A DNA stretch of 64,000 nucleotides from Lycium barbarum (GCF_019175385.1 NC_083337.1:23258385-23322384), one strand, 5' to 3'; positions 21,351-34,202 are shown, counted from the first letter of the stretch. Numbers and translations are program-made. The notes: a model not told the origin generated them from the sequence alone.

Positions 21351-24300
21351 AATGACTCGGAAAGATTTCGTTGGGATTTTAGCCCAACTCCGAATGCGGG
21401 AGAAGAACGAGTCCCTCAGACTCGTATGCGATGGTCATGCATAAAATGAAAGAAAAAAGAAAATTAGTATTTAATCAATGAATAAAGCTAAATATGTAAC
21501 ATATAAATCCAAGCAAACTAACTAAGGGTCTTCACGTCTTATGACATACCCGAAATGAGGAGAATTAGATACTGCTTAGTCATGGGACTCTTAAACAGGG
21601 AAAAACAGTGATACCAAGCACCCACATTAAACACGCTAAACTTAGTCAACAAAGGAAAGGAATTGGACAGGAACATTAGAAGAAGCAAGCAAATAGCCTT
21701 TTCAACTTACTAAATTAAGCTAAATACAATTTTAATTCAATAGGCACAGTTCAGGTTTGGAAAATATAAATGCAAGTTACTATCAGGGTTTAACAACAGT
21801 GGCATACAAACTGTACTCAAACACTCCAAGATAAAGATCGTTTTTAGGTTACTGATTATATTAATACAGGGTCAGTCCCATATGATAATAAGGATATAAA
21901 AACATACAGTGGCACTTTGACTCAAGAGTGCAGCATCTGCCTGCCCTAAGCAGGCAGCAATGACTTCTCGTAATGATAACCACAAACCAAGAAGAAGAGA
22001 AACAGCAGCAGATTCTCAGAGAAAACAACAACAAACAGTAGCCTCCACTCAAAGGTGCATTGGCATTTACATGCCTTATCTGTTTCTCAGAGAACTATGG
22101 CAGCAGCATCCAGCTTAATTTATGAAAAATCCTTTTAAAATACTGAAGATGACATTTTCACTGGTTTCAATTAGAGATTATCAAGGCACTCATAGCAGTC
22201 AATATGGTTTCAAGTGTTTGGGGAATATATGTCTCCTGTCATTTTAAAACTATAACTATCAGAACTAATGAAATTTCTACTGAGCTCATCTTAATGGTGT
22301 TTCATTTTTGGAGAGAATGACAAATCACTTTTTGGAAAGGTCAATAGTATGTGTAATCTAATATAGATGATCAACATATATTCCAACTCATTATTAACAC
22401 TGCTATTTTAAGACTCTTCATTCAATTCCAAAACCATTTTTAGAACCTTTAAAAGAGATGATACCAAAATACTTGGGGGAACCACATTTGTTTAAAGCAT
22501 TTTTTTTTGTTACTCATTCTCAGGCCAATTCAAAGAGAAGCAAACTAATAAAGGGAAAGAAAGCAAACAATGCTCCGGTCAAGAAGTAAATCAGTTCAAT
22601 GATCGATGAGTTTGACAAGAAAACAATTCCTTAAAGGCTTAAGCCTGATTCATATTATCAGTTATCAGCAAACTTTATCTTAGCCCAAAAGGAAAGCAAC
22701 AAGGTTATGGAAAGCAATCTATTTAAGTTGGAAACAATACTCAAACAGACTCTAAAAAAAGACTTATTGATTGAAACAGAACAAGACCAAGGATTAAACT
22801 AATAACAAACATTCAGCCCTACAAATTTGAGTTACAACAACAGGTCAAACTAGCCCCTGGATTAAGCATATTGAAACACCCTTTAAATAAAGCCAATTAA
22901 ATTCTCATTCATTCAAAGAAAATAATATTTGGTCTTCAAGTTTGAGACAATGCTAAGGAATATCCATCCAAACAAATTTTCCTTATTATCAGCTATCCAA
23001 ACAGTAGTAGTTTACCATAATAACATGATTAGTTGGTTTAATAAAGAGCTTCCTTTAACTAGCAAGAATGGACTGATTTACACATATAGCCATAATTATG
23101 AAGCAGAAACTCAGATTAAACTAGAAAATACAACAAGGCTAAAGCAAATTCAAGCTAGTCTAAACTTTTATCAAGAACACTAGCCATGAACCAACTAGAT
23201 AGTATGCAAATAAGCTACACAAATAAAATTAAGCCAAAGATAAACAGACATAAACACTGGGAGCATCAACATAAGCTAACTAGAAAATATTGAGATAAGA
23301 AACCAACACAGATCCACATGTCTAAAATAGGATTGAAACATGGATAAGTATGTCTAAACTAGTGACTAATGGACAATAGTTAAACGACTACCAACACATA
23401 AGAACCTAAACCAGTCTGAAACAAAGAAGGTAATGGTCACACAGAGCCTCAAAAATGCTAACCACATGCTAGTATTATTCAAACGACATAACGAGGACCA
23501 AACTATCCACTAAAGAGTAAAACATACTAAACTTAAACTAAACAAGAACTAAACCAAATTTACCTAAGCAGAACGGGGATTACATCTATCAACATTATAA
23601 CACTGCCTAACTAACAAGCGTGTGAAGCATATAAAAACACATAACACAAAGCAGAAAGTGCTCAATTAATGGATAAATAAATAAAAGGGAATGACTCGGA
23701 AAGATTTCGTTGGGATTTTAGCCCAACTCCGAATGCGGGAGAAGAACGAGTCCCTCAGACTCGTATGCGATGGTCATGCATAAAATGAAAGAAAAAAGAA
23801 AATTAGTATTTAATCAATGAATAAAGCTAAATATGTAACATATAAATCCAAGCAAACTAACTAAGGGTCTTCACGTCTTATGACATACCCGAAATGAGGA
23901 GAATTAGATACTGCTTAGTCATGGGACTCTTAAACAGGGAAAAACAGTGATACCAAGCACCCACATTAAACACGCTAAACTTAGTCAACAAAGGAAAGGA
24001 ATTGGACAGGAACATTAGAAGAAGCAAGCAAATAGCCTTTTCAACTTACTAAATTAAGCTAAATACAATTTTAATTCAATAGGCACAGTTCAGGTTTGGA
24101 AAATATAAATGCAAGTTACTATCAGGGTTTAACAACAGTGGCATACAAACTGTACTCAAACACTCCAAGATAAAGATCGTTTTTAGGTTACTGATTATAT
24201 TAATACAGGGTCAGTCCCATATGATAATAAGGATATAAAAACATACAGTGGCACTTTGACTCAAGAGTGCAGCATCTGCTTACCCTAAGCAGGCAGCAAT

Positions 24301-26027
24301 GACCTCTCGTAATGATAACCACAAACCAAGAAGAAGAGAAACAGCAGCAGATTCTCAGAGAAAACAACAACAAACAGTAGCCTCCACTCAAAGGTGCATT
24401 GGCATTTACATGCCTTATCTGTTTCTCAGAGAACTATGGCAGCAGCATCCAGCTTAATTTATGAAAAATCCTTTTAAAATACTGAAGATGACATTTTCAC
24501 TGGTTTCAATTAGAGATTATCAAGGCACTCATAGCAGTCAATATGGTTTCAAGTGTTTGGGGAATATATGTCTCCTGTCATTTTAATACTATAACTATCA
24601 GAACTAATGAAATTTCTACTGAGCTCATCTTAATGGTGTTTCATTTTTGGAGAGAATGACAAATCACTTTTTGGAAAGGTCAATAGTATGTGTAATCTAA
24701 TATAGATGCTCAACATATATTCCAACTCATTATTAACACTGCTATTTTAAGACTCTTCATTCAATTCCAAAACCATTTTTAGAACCTTTAAAAGAGATGA
24801 TAGCAAAATACTTGGGGGAACCACATTTGTTTAAAGAATTTTTTTTTGTTACTCATTCTCAGGCCAATTCAATGAGAAGCAAACTAATAAAGGGAAAGAA
24901 AGCAAACAATGCTCCAGTCAAGAAGTAAATCAGTTCAATGATCGATTAGTTTGACAAGAAAACAATTCCTTAAAGGCTTAAGCCTGATTTTATTATCAGT
25001 TATCAACAAACTTTATCTCAGCCCAAAAGGAAAGCAACAAGGTTATGGAAAGCAATCTATTTAAGTTGGAAACAATACTCAAACAGACTCTAAAAAAAGA
25101 CTTATTGATTGAAACAGAACAAGACCAAGGATTAAACTAATAACAAACATTCAGCCCTACAAATTTGAGTTACAACAACAGGTCAAACTAGCCCCTGGAT
25201 TAAGCATATTGAAACACCCTTTAAAGAAAGCCAATTAAATTCTCATTCGTTCAAAGAAAATAATATTTGGTCTTCAAGTTTGAGACAATGCTAAGGAATA
25301 TCCATCCAAACAATTTTTCCTTATTAGCAGCTATCCAAACAGTAGTAGTTTACCATAATAACATGATTAGTTGGTTTAATAAAGAGCTTCTTTTAACTGG
25401 CAAGAATGGACTGATTTACACATATAGCCACAATTACGAAGCAGAAACTCAGATTAAACTAGAAAATACAACAAGGCTAAAGCAAATTCAAGCTAGTCTA
25501 AACTTTTATCAAGAACACTAGCCATGAACCAACTAGATAGTATGCAAATAAGCTACACAAATAAAATTAAGCCAAAGATAAACAGACATAAACACTGGGA
25601 GCATCAACATAAGCTAACTAGAAAATATTGAGATAAGAAACCAACACAGATCCACATGTCTAAAATAGGATTGAAACATGGATAAGTATGTCTAAACTAG
25701 TGACTAATGGACAATAGTTAAACGACTACCAACACATAAGAACCTAAACCAGCCTGAAACAGAGAAGGTAATGGTCACACACAGCCTCAAAAATGCTAAC
25801 CACATGCTAGTATTATTCAAACGACATAACGAGGACCAAACTATCCACTAAAGAGTAAAACATACTAAACTTAAACTAAACAAGAACTAAACCAAATTAA
25901 CCTAAGCATAACGGGGATTACATCTATCAACATTATCACACTGCCTAACTAACAAGCGTGTGAAGCATATAAAAACACATAGCACAAAGCAGAAAGTGCT
26001 CAATTCATGGATAAATAAATAAAAGGG
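21351..26027. repeat. 2.34-kb tandem duplication inside the 3' LTR
   Basis: Unit A starts AATGACTCGGAAAGATTTCG at 21351, and unit B starts with the same word at 23690. Both run to GGATAAATAAATAAAAGGG. The junction sits on a short shared GGGA. The other LTR has a single unit (42477 to about 44823). Unit A shares some variants with that single unit (CAAATTTTCCTTATTATC), while unit B shares others (TGCTTACCCTAAGCAGG). Confidence 0.92.
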
Positions 26028-26355
26028 ATGTTGACTGACCTTCTTCGGGCGCAGCGAAGTGGGTACAGAGTCTCGATTTACGCTCAAACACTATCAAAAT
26101 CTGAACTCGAATTCACCCAGACCCGAAAATAGTAATAAAGGCTAAAAGTAAACACAAGTGATTTTGTATTTTTTTTTTCAAACAAATCTCCAGAAAATGT
26201 TAACAACTGATGAAGATTCTTAATTTCTAGGGCAATCTTGGGCGGTTAAGAGAACTCTGTATCTTTAGAGTTTCAATGGCAGCTCCAAGAGTTTAAATAT
26301 TTTAAGGGGATTTCTGCGACAAAAAAAAAAGCTCCCCTCAGTGGATTCCGAAGCG

Positions 26356-26366
26356 CCTATTTATAG
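26356..26366 (-). promoter_or_regulatory. TATA box of the Ogre 3' LTR
   Basis: CTATAAATAGG on the minus strand, conserved at 45153-45163 in the 5' LTR. It places U3 at about 950 bp. Confidence 0.6.
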
Positions 26367-26488
26367 GGGATTTCTAGGGTTTGCTTGGATTTCCCACTCT
26401 GAAAATTGGGCGGGATTTTGAATTAACTAAGTTTTCAAAGATGAGTAAAAAAATGGATCCGTTGGAATCTCAACAGATCTTCACGTGG

Positions 26489-26632
26489 AGGTGGCAGAGG
26501 CGTGGGGAACACAGGGGGAGAAGAGATAGAGGCGTGGGGGACAGAGGGAGGTGGAAGAGAGATGAGGAGCGTGGAAGAGAGGGAGAGCAGAGAGAGGAAG
26601 AGAGAGAATGAACGGGGGAAGGGGGTGGCGCT
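26489..26632. promoter_or_regulatory. GA-rich (minus strand CT-rich) tract upstream of the LTR TATA box
   Basis: About 140 bp almost purely purine on the plus strand (GAGAGG, GGGGGAGAAGAG words), 130-280 bp upstream of the TATA box on the transcribed strand. It is conserved at 45286-45428 in the other LTR. Such CT/GA tracts are typical sites for GAGA-binding (BBR/BPC) proteins in plants; a promoter role is inferred. Confidence 0.4.
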
Positions 26633-27081
26633 GATAAAAATGAAAGAACCCTAGGGTTCTTTTGTTCAACTAACCCGGGTTGGGTCATTGGGCTGGACCG
26701 GGTCAGCTCAAATAGTGTATTGGGTTGGGGTCGAATAAATGTGGGCTGGGCATTAAAATGGGCTGATGAATAAAATGTAGGCTGAGTAGTGAATTAAATG
26801 TGGGCTGGTCTCACGAATTAAGCCTTAGCCCAAATAGTTTTTAGGATTTAATTATGGACCGAATTAATACGGACTAAATATTACTTAATAAAATATGTAA
26901 TTATTAGTGCTCAGATAATTATATGACATTGCAATAGTCGTGCAAAATATATTAAAAAAAAAAAGTTCAACAGTAAATGAAAGATATATTTTTTTTTAAC
27001 GGTGCGAAAATAAATGCGATGCGCGTGCATATGGTGGTAAAAAGAAATGCTGAACAATTATAATGCAAATTATGATAATAC

Positions 27082-27086
<5 letters not shown>

Positions 27087-27126
<40 letters not shown>

Positions 27127-27147
27127 TAATAATAATAATAATAATAG
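27087..27147. repeat. (AAT)n microsatellite in the Ogre 3' LTR
   Basis: About 20 AAT units with one AAC-type interruption. The corresponding array in the 5' LTR (45886-45952) is longer and pure. Confidence 0.95.
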
Positions 27148-27312
27148 CGATAATAACAACTAGTGACCGTAACAGAATAATGGAACACCGGTATCAATAA
27201 AAGCTAATAATTATAGTAAAATATAATAATAATTATCCCTTAAGTTGCCAAGAATATTAGAAGTGTAAATAGATGTTTCGGAGGAAAGGCGGGACAAAAT
27301 TGGGTGTCAACA

Positions 27313-27330
27313 ACTTGTCCTTCTTTGCCC
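27313..27330 (-). promoter_or_regulatory. Ogre polypurine tract (plus-strand primer)
   Basis: On the minus strand GGGCAAAGAAGGACAAGT lies directly before the TGTTGACACC start of the 3' LTR. It is mostly purine and fits a PPT. Confidence 0.65.
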
Positions 27331-28079
27331 GGTAATGATGGAAGAACTTTCGGGCAAAGACGTTGACTTAGTAGCCTATTTTGTCCCGGCTAAAGGATTT
27401 TGGAGGACTAAGGGTAGAGGAATTTTGAGAGGATTACGGGTAAAAAAAAAAAAAATTGAGACGATTACGGCCGAACTCCGGTCTCCGAGTTGCTTACATA
27501 TCTCGGGCTGCATGAGAATCAGGCCGCGTGTAGTTCTGAGGTAGACTACGATACCTTATGGATAACGAATTCCGATTGATGCGAATCTTTGCAAAATATT
27601 GTCCCAATGTTGAATTATGATGACACTGGATATTATAGTAGAACTCGAGATTTCTGAAAATTGAGTGTGCCGAAATGCGAGCGGGTTATTTGGAGTTCGA
27701 GCCGAGTGTTCAAGGTAGATCTTTGACCCTTATCGGGAAGTCTGCTTATCCTTCCCAACGCATTGCCCCAGTTCGCTGCCGAAGAAATAGTTCCACGTTG
27801 CGCTAAAACTCCTGCGAAACTTAGGCTAGGTAAAATAGTCAGTGGAAATAAATATCGGAAGTAAAGCGATGTAAAATAAACCCATAAAAGCTGCGATAAT
27901 TTAAATAAATGAGAGCCCTTGCTGAGGCTGATGCAAATGAGGTTCTAGGCCGATGATTCTTGAGAATGATGCCTTTGGCGAAGATTAATGAGGCCTTAAA
28001 CCGAATGGGCTATTTAAACGAATGATTTATGAGAAAATGAGGTTTTCTAAGCCGGCACGATACGTTTGCAGGGTATTTG
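27331..28079 (-). other. Ogre 3' noncoding region
   Basis: Noncoding segment between PPT and minisatellite. It includes one copy (about 27480-27540) of the ATATCTCGGGC...GAATCAGGC...GTAGTTC motif that recurs three times at 29945-30200. Confidence 0.5.
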
Positions 28080-29345
28080 AAAGTAATATTGCAGTGCATG
28101 TGCAGTGCCTTTGCGAGTATTCGTAAGGCATTTGAAAATAATAATGCAATGCATGTGCGGTGCGTTTACGAGCATTCGCAAAGTAATTGAAAACAATAAA
28201 GTAATGCAGGTGCGGTGCGATGCGTCTGCGAGCATACGCAGAGCATTTGAAAATAATAAAGCAATGCAGGTGCGGTGCGATGCGTCTGCGAGCATACGCA
28301 GAGCATTTGAAAATAATAAAGCAATGCAGGTGCGGTGCGATGCGTCTGTGAGCATTTGCAGGGCATTAATAAAGCAATGCATGTGTGTGATGCAATACGT
28401 CTGTGAGCATACACAGAGCATTTGAAAATAATAAAGCAATGCAGGCGCGGTGCGGTGCGTCTGCGAGCATTCGCAGGGCATTAATAAAGCAATGCATGTG
28501 TGCGGTGCAATGCGTCTGCGAGCATACGCAGAGCATTTGAAAATAATAAAGCAATGCAGGTGCGGTGCAATGCGTCTGCGAGCGTACGCAGAGCATTAAT
28601 AAAGCAATGCATGTGTGCGGTGCAATGCGTCTGTGAGCATACGCAGAGCATTTGAAAATAATAAAGCAATGCAGGTGCGGTGCAATGCGTCTGTGAGCGT
28701 ACGCAGAGCATTAATAAAGCAATGCATGTGTGCGGTGCAATGCGTCTGCGAGCATACGCAGAGCATTTGAAAATAATAAAGCAATGCAGGTGCGGTGCAA
28801 TGCGTCTGCGAGCGTACACAGAGCATTAATAAAGCAATGCATGTGTGCGGTGTAATGCGTCTGCGAGCATACGCAGAGCATTCGAAAATAATAAAGAAAT
28901 GCATGTATGCGGTGCAATGCGTCTGCGAGCGTACGCAGAGCATTAATAAAGCAATGCATGTGTGCGGTGCAATGCGTCTGCGAGCATACGCAGAGCATTT
29001 GAAAATAATAAAGCAATGCATGTGTGCGGTGCAATGCGTCTGCGAGCGTACGCAGAGCATTAATAAAGCAATGCATATGTGCGGTGCAATGCGTCTGTGA
29101 GCATACACAGAACATTTGAAAATAGCGCAGGTGCGGTGCGATGCGTCTGCGAGCATACGCAGAGCATTTGAAAATAATAAAGCAATGCAGGTGCGGTGCG
29201 GTGCGTCTGCGAGCATACGCAGAGCATTTGAAAGCAATGCAGGTGCGGTGTGGTGCGTCTGCGAGCATACGCAAAGCATTTGAAAATAATAGAGCAATGC
29301 AGGTGTGGTGCGGTGCATCTGCAAGCATTCGCATGGGATTTAAAA
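28080..29345. repeat. Ogre 3' minisatellite, 60-bp unit
   Basis: About 21 tandem units. Type A is 60 bp and contains GCAATGCAGGTGCGGTGCGA then GAGCATTTGAAAATAATAAA. Type B is about 54 bp, with GCATGTGTGCGG and GAGCATTAATAAA. From 28320 to 29110 A and B alternate, forming a higher-order unit of about 115 bp. Most units carry TCTGCG-N6-CGCAGA, a perfect 6-bp stem. Tandem arrays between pol and the 3' LTR are known in Ogre elements. Long open frames across it arise because 60 is divisible by 3. Confidence 0.93.
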
Positions 29346-30255
29346 GTGATAATGCAATGCGGTCAATAGAAAATATTTGTGCGTCGATACATTTGAAAAA
29401 TCATTTGCGAGACTTAAGCATTAATTTATTGCGAATCTCGAAAGTTATTGATAATTGAAAGGCATAATTGTTATAAAAAACTCAAACCGTTCGACGCGCC
29501 ATCCTTGCAAGGCTGTAAACACCGCCTATTTTAGCTTACGCAACTTGGAAATCTGCACCCAAAGAAAATTTGTAAGTTTTGGGGGGAGGTTGATTAGCGT
29601 TAACTTGGCATATCTGGCTCTTGACGCTTCATGCTTCCAACTTTGTCTGGACTTGTAACCTCCGCCCATTTCTAAATCTTGGCTATTTAGCAAAACTATT
29701 TGAGTAAAAATCATATTATTTTTTTAAAAACAAATATGTATATAGTGATAAATAATTTCTGCCGAAACTTGGAACTGTGACACATTGCGAAACAAAGCGA
29801 ATGCCCTTTCTCCGAAGTTTTTCTTTGCCTGATGACTCTGTTGAACATATATTATTTTAAGTCTCTCGATGTCGTCTTGCAACGATGCCTTTGAAATTTT
29901 GTCCCAGGTTCTGGCACAGGAGGATTATGGGCTTTTAAAATGACGATACCGAGCCTATATAGGCTGCCTACGTATCCCACAAAGGGAATCAGGTCGAGCG
30001 TAGTTCAAATTACAAGAAAAATAAGGTTGGGGTTTTCTAATAATGTGACCGAGGCCTATGTGGGCCGCCTACGTATCCCACCATGGGAATCAGGTCAGGC
30101 GTAGTTCATGTTACAAAGCAAATGGAATTCTGGAAATTTTATTTCAAAAGACCAAACCCGGTATAGGTTTCTTACGTATCTCGCCGAGGGAACGTAGCTT
30201 CATTACATATAAAGGCATTGCAAAACATTACATACAAAAGGAATGAAAGCTCCTA
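29346..30255 (-). repeat. Ogre 3' region with about 105-bp degenerate repeats
   Basis: The motif GCCTACGTATCCCAC, then GGGAATCAGGTC, then GCGTAGTTC occurs at 29960-30010 and 30067-30115, and in weaker form at 30170-30205 and 27490-27540. No ORF is supported. This is spacer between the pol end and the minisatellite. Confidence 0.6.
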
Positions 30256-32494
30256 GACGTAGTATCTCTTGATGACATCTGCGTTGATAGCTTTCGGCCA
30301 AACTTCGCCATCCATTTCTGCTAGAATTAATGCTCCTCCCGTCAATACTCGATGAACCATGTAAGGTCCTTACCAGTTAGGTGCAAATTTTACCTTAGCT
30401 TCATCTTGGCATGGGAATATGCGCTTCAGTACCAATTGTCCCGGTTGGAATTGTCTCGGTCTTACCTTCTTGTTGAAAGTTTTGGCCATTCTGTTCTGAT
30501 AAAGTTGCCCATGACAAACTGCATTCATTCTCTTTTCATCAATGAGCATCAATTGTTCGTATCGATTTTGCATCCACTTAGCATCATTTAACTCAACTTC
30601 TTGGATAACTCTCAAAGATGGTATCTCTACCTCAGCAGGTAACACCGCCTCTGTCCCATAGAACAAAAGATAAGGCGTTGCCCCAGTTGAAGTCCTCATA
30701 GTGGTGCGATAACCGAGAAGGGCTAATGCCAGTTTTTCATGCCAATGTCTGTAATTATCAATCATCTTCCTCAATATTCTCTTGATGTTTTTGTTGGCTG
30801 CTTCAACTGCTCCATTCATCTGAGGTCGATAAGGAGTGGAATTGCGATGAGTAATCTTAAATGTTTCGCAAATCTCCCGCATCAGATCACTGTTAAGATT
30901 AGCTCCATTATCTGTTATAATCGACTCCGAGATTCCGAATCGACAAATAATGTTGTTGCGAACAAAATCTGCCACCACTTTCTTTGTCACTGACTTGTGC
31001 GAAGATGCTTCCACCTACTTCGTGAAGTAGTCAATGGCCACCAGAATGAACCTGTGTCCATTTGATGCGGCTGGCTCGATAGGACCAATGACATTCATGC
31101 CCCAAGCTACGAAGTGCCATGGAGAACTCGTCACATTTAATTCATTTGGCGGGACTCGAATCAAATCGCCATGAATCTGACATTGATGACATTTTCACAC
31201 AAAACGGATGCAATCTGATTCCATAGTCATCCAGAAATAGCCTGCTTGAAAAATTTTCTTAGCCAAAGTAAAACCATTCATGTGAGGCCCACATGTACCG
31301 CCATGCACTTCTTCAATCAACTTGGCCGCTTCTTTAGCATCAACACACCTTAGCAGTCCTAAATCTGGAGTCCTCCTATACAGGATTTCTCCACTTAGGA
31401 AAAAGTGGTTTGCTAATCTCCGAAGTGTTTTCTTCTGAACACTGGTTATGCCTTCTGGATAGTCTCCTGCCTTAAGATACTTCTTAATGTCATAGTACCA
31501 AGGTTCTCCATCAGGTTCTTCATCCACATAAAAACAATAAGCTTGCTGATTATGCACATTCACCTTAATAGGATCTATGTAATTCTTGTCCGGGTGCTGA
31601 ATCATAGAGGACAGGGTTGCCAAAGCATCAGCGAACTCATTCTGGGCCCTTGGAACATGTTTGAATTCCACCTTGATAAATCTTTTACACAAATCTTCCA
31701 CGCAATGCAGGTACGGAAGTATCTTCACGTTCTTTGTGGTTCATTCGCCTTGCACTTGATGAACCAGTAAGTCTGAATCACCTATAACCAGAAGTTCTTG
31801 TATATTCATATCAACGGCCATTCTGAGGCCAAGAATACAAGCCTCATATTCTGCCATATTGTTGGTGCACGAAAACCTTAGCTTTGCTGAAATGGGATAA
31901 TGCTGGCCTGACTCTGAAATCAAAACTGCTCCAACGCCTACTCCTTCAGAGTTAGCCGCCCCATCAAAGAACATTCTCCACCCTGGATATTCTTCTGCGA
32001 TATCTTCCCCGATAAACAACACCTCTTTGTCAGGGAAATAAGTCTTAAGGGGCATGTATTCTTCATCCACGGGGTTTTCAGCAAGATGATCTGCTATTGC
32101 CTGCCCTTTGACATCCTTTTGAGTAACATATATAATATCGAACTCACTTAACAAAATTTGCCATTTGGCCAGCTTCCCAGTAGGCATAGGCTTCTGGAAG
32201 ATATACTTGAGTGGATCCATCCTTGAAATGAGATAAGTGGTATATGCAGACAGATAATGTCTCAACTTCTGTGCTACCCAAGTCAAGGCACAACAGGTGC
32301 GTTCCAATAAAGTATATCGCGCCTCGTAAGGTGTGAACTTCTTGCTCAAATAGTATATTGCTTGCTCTTTCTTCCCCGTTTCATCATGCTGTCCCAACAC
32401 ACATCCAAACGCGTTCGCCGACACGGACAAATACAACAACAAAGGTCTTCCAGCTTCTGGAGGCACCAAAACAGGCGGATTAGACAAATACTCT

Positions 32495-32622
32495 TTGATT
32501 CTATCAAAAGCTTTTTTGGCAATCTTCAGTCCATTTGGTAGCAGCATCCTTCCTCAACAACTTGATTATTGGCTTGCATATCACCGTCGATTGTGCTATG
32601 AACCGACTAATGTAGTTGAGGC
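32495..32622 (-). repeat. 128-bp duplicated pol segment, copy 1
   Basis: Matches 34075-34202 at about 124 of 128 positions. The two copies flank the palindromic insert in direct orientation and both encode the same stretch of the RT-RNase H connection (FIAQSTVIC...PIIKLLRKD). Confidence 0.93.
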
Positions 32623-32936
32623 AACTGGAGAAGGGCTTAAAATACCCTCGAACTATTGGAATTGGTGCAAAAATACCCTCCATCCACCTTTGAGCCCCCA
32701 AATACCCCTGTCATCTACTTTTGAGCCCCCAAATACCCCTGCCATCTACCTATGGGGTCTAATATACCCTTATTTCTAACAGCCCCATGTTGACACCCAA
32801 TTTTGTCCATCCTTTCGTCCAATTTACATCGTTGAGCTTCTATTTTATTAGATTATTAATTATATTTTTTTTATCACAACTTGTATTCAAATTTCTTGAT
32901 GATCTCTGTTACTATTATTACTTTTATTATTACTAT

Positions 32937-32977
<41 letters not shown>

Positions 32978-33730
32978 TTATTATTATTATTAATCTTGAA
33001 CTTGGACGTATTTTTCAAATAGATTCTGGTCCAAACTTCTGTCATTTTGTTCTTGGCATATTAGATGAAAAGAGGAAAGTTTCGATTTCGCAATTAAGGC
33101 GGATATTAAGCTATGATTTTTATGATTACTAGTAAGAAATTAAGGTGAATGAATTAAGGAAAGAAAGTGGAATTGAAAAGAGAAAATCAAACTAGAATAA
33201 ATGAAGGAATATAAACGGCACAAAGAAAGGGATTTTGTAGCCGTGGAATTTCGACGAGAATCGGGGAATGTTTGATTTTAAGGAAATTTAGAGATGACGC
33301 GGTCTTAGGAATTTTGAGTAAATAACAATGAGTTATGGATATTTTGTTTTGGGGGTAACCTAATGCCTTTGGGGATTTTTAGTTGGAAAGAGATTATGGG
33401 CTGGGTAGAAACTTTAGAAAATGGGTGAAAATTTTTATTTGGTTTATTTGGGGAATATAGTAATTTCAAATAGATTTTCTCGATTTTCATAATGATAATA
33501 AAAGTAGAGGGACAAAATATTTTGGTAAATAGTTTTATCACTTGTAATAGTAAAGTAATCATAGAAACATAACAACAAATATAAGTGTGACGCTAATACA
33601 AAAAATATGTTTAAATAAATATTTATAGAGAATACAAATAGGATTAACACTGCAATTAAGCCAGAAGGAGAATAAATGCATGAGTGATTTTTTTTTCCTA
33701 GTAAAACGAGAAGGTAGTAGTAATAATAAT

Positions 33731-33766
<36 letters not shown>

Positions 33767-34074
33767 AATAATAATAATAATAATAATAGTAATAGAGATC
33801 ATCAAGAAATTTAGCTGTAGGTTGTGATAAAAAAAATATAATTAATATTCTAATAAAATAGAAGCTCAACGATGTAAATTGGATGAAAGGATGGACAAAA
33901 TTGGGCGTCAACATGGACTTTTAGAAATAAGGGTATATTAGACCCCATAGGTGGATGTCAGGGGTATTTGGGGGCTCAAACGTGAATGACAGGGGTATTT
34001 GAGGGTTCAAAGGTGGATGGAGGGTATTTTTGCACCAATTCCAATAGTTCGAGGGTATTTTAGGCCCTTCTCCG
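32623..34074. mobile_element. 1.45-kb long-inverted-repeat insert within Ogre pol
   Basis: Arms of about 330 bp are inverted to each other. The outer part starts GGAGAAGGGC and then TAAAATACCCTCGAACTATT, and contains repeats of TTTGAGCCCCCAAATACCCC. The inner part starts TTGACACCCAATTTTGTCC (32791 onward; inverted near 33910), the same as the Ogre LTR start, and each arm leads to a trinucleotide array (TAC/TTA at 32938-32992, AAC/AAT at 33720-33790). The unique centre (about 33000-33700) has no recognised gene. It is flanked by the 128-bp duplication and not by a short TSD. Confidence 0.82.
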
Positions 34075-34202
34075 TTGATTCTATCAAAAGCTTTTTTGGC
34101 AATATTCAGTCCATTTGGTAGCAACATCCTTCCTCAACAACTTGATTATTGGCTCACATATCACCGTCGATTGTGCTATGAACCGACTAATGTAGTTGAG
34201 GC
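34075..34202 (-). repeat. 128-bp duplicated pol segment, copy 2
   Basis: Second copy of the RT-RNase H connection segment, directly repeated relative to 32495-32622. Differences include AATATTC versus AATCTTC and GGCTCACA versus GGCTTGCA. Confidence 0.93.

Larger units (their letters stand above)
20244..27312 (-). repeat. Ogre 3' LTR, 7069 bp, with internal duplication
   Basis: Starts TGTTATACCCC at 20244 and ends GGTGTCAACA at 27312 on the plus strand. It is 2324 bp longer than the other LTR because a segment of 2339 bp is present twice (21351-23689 and 23690 to about 26027). It holds a TATA box, a purine-rich tract and an (AAT)n microsatellite at the same places as the other LTR. Short open frames in it are repeated with the LTR and have no recognisable product. 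Confidence 0.92.

Noticed and set aside
21156..21449. 97-codon ORF conserved in both Ogre LTRs (also 42282-42575)
   Set aside because: Conservation is explained by LTR identity; it has low-complexity Cys/Trp runs and no recognisable domain.
22929..23183. 84-codon ORF present three times (also 25267-25521 and 44064-44318)
   Set aside because: Repeated with the LTR segment; no family, no start context, and it lies in the R-U5 noncoding part.
26470..26688. Ser/Pro/Leu- or Arg/Glu-rich ORFs on both strands (also 45267-45485)
   Set aside because: Low-complexity readings of the GA-rich LTR tract.
26967..27197. Poly-Tyr ORFs (also 45765-46004, 32787-32993 and 33444-33914)
   Set aside because: Translations of trinucleotide microsatellites.
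28596..29334. Long cysteine/histidine-rich minus-strand ORFs of 207-242 codons
   Set aside because: They are readings of the 60-bp minisatellite, open in several frames because the unit is a multiple of 3.
28080..29345. Regularly spaced repeats resembling a CRISPR array
   Set aside because: Units are contiguous variants of one 60-bp monomer with no unique spacers, inside a plant retrotransposon.
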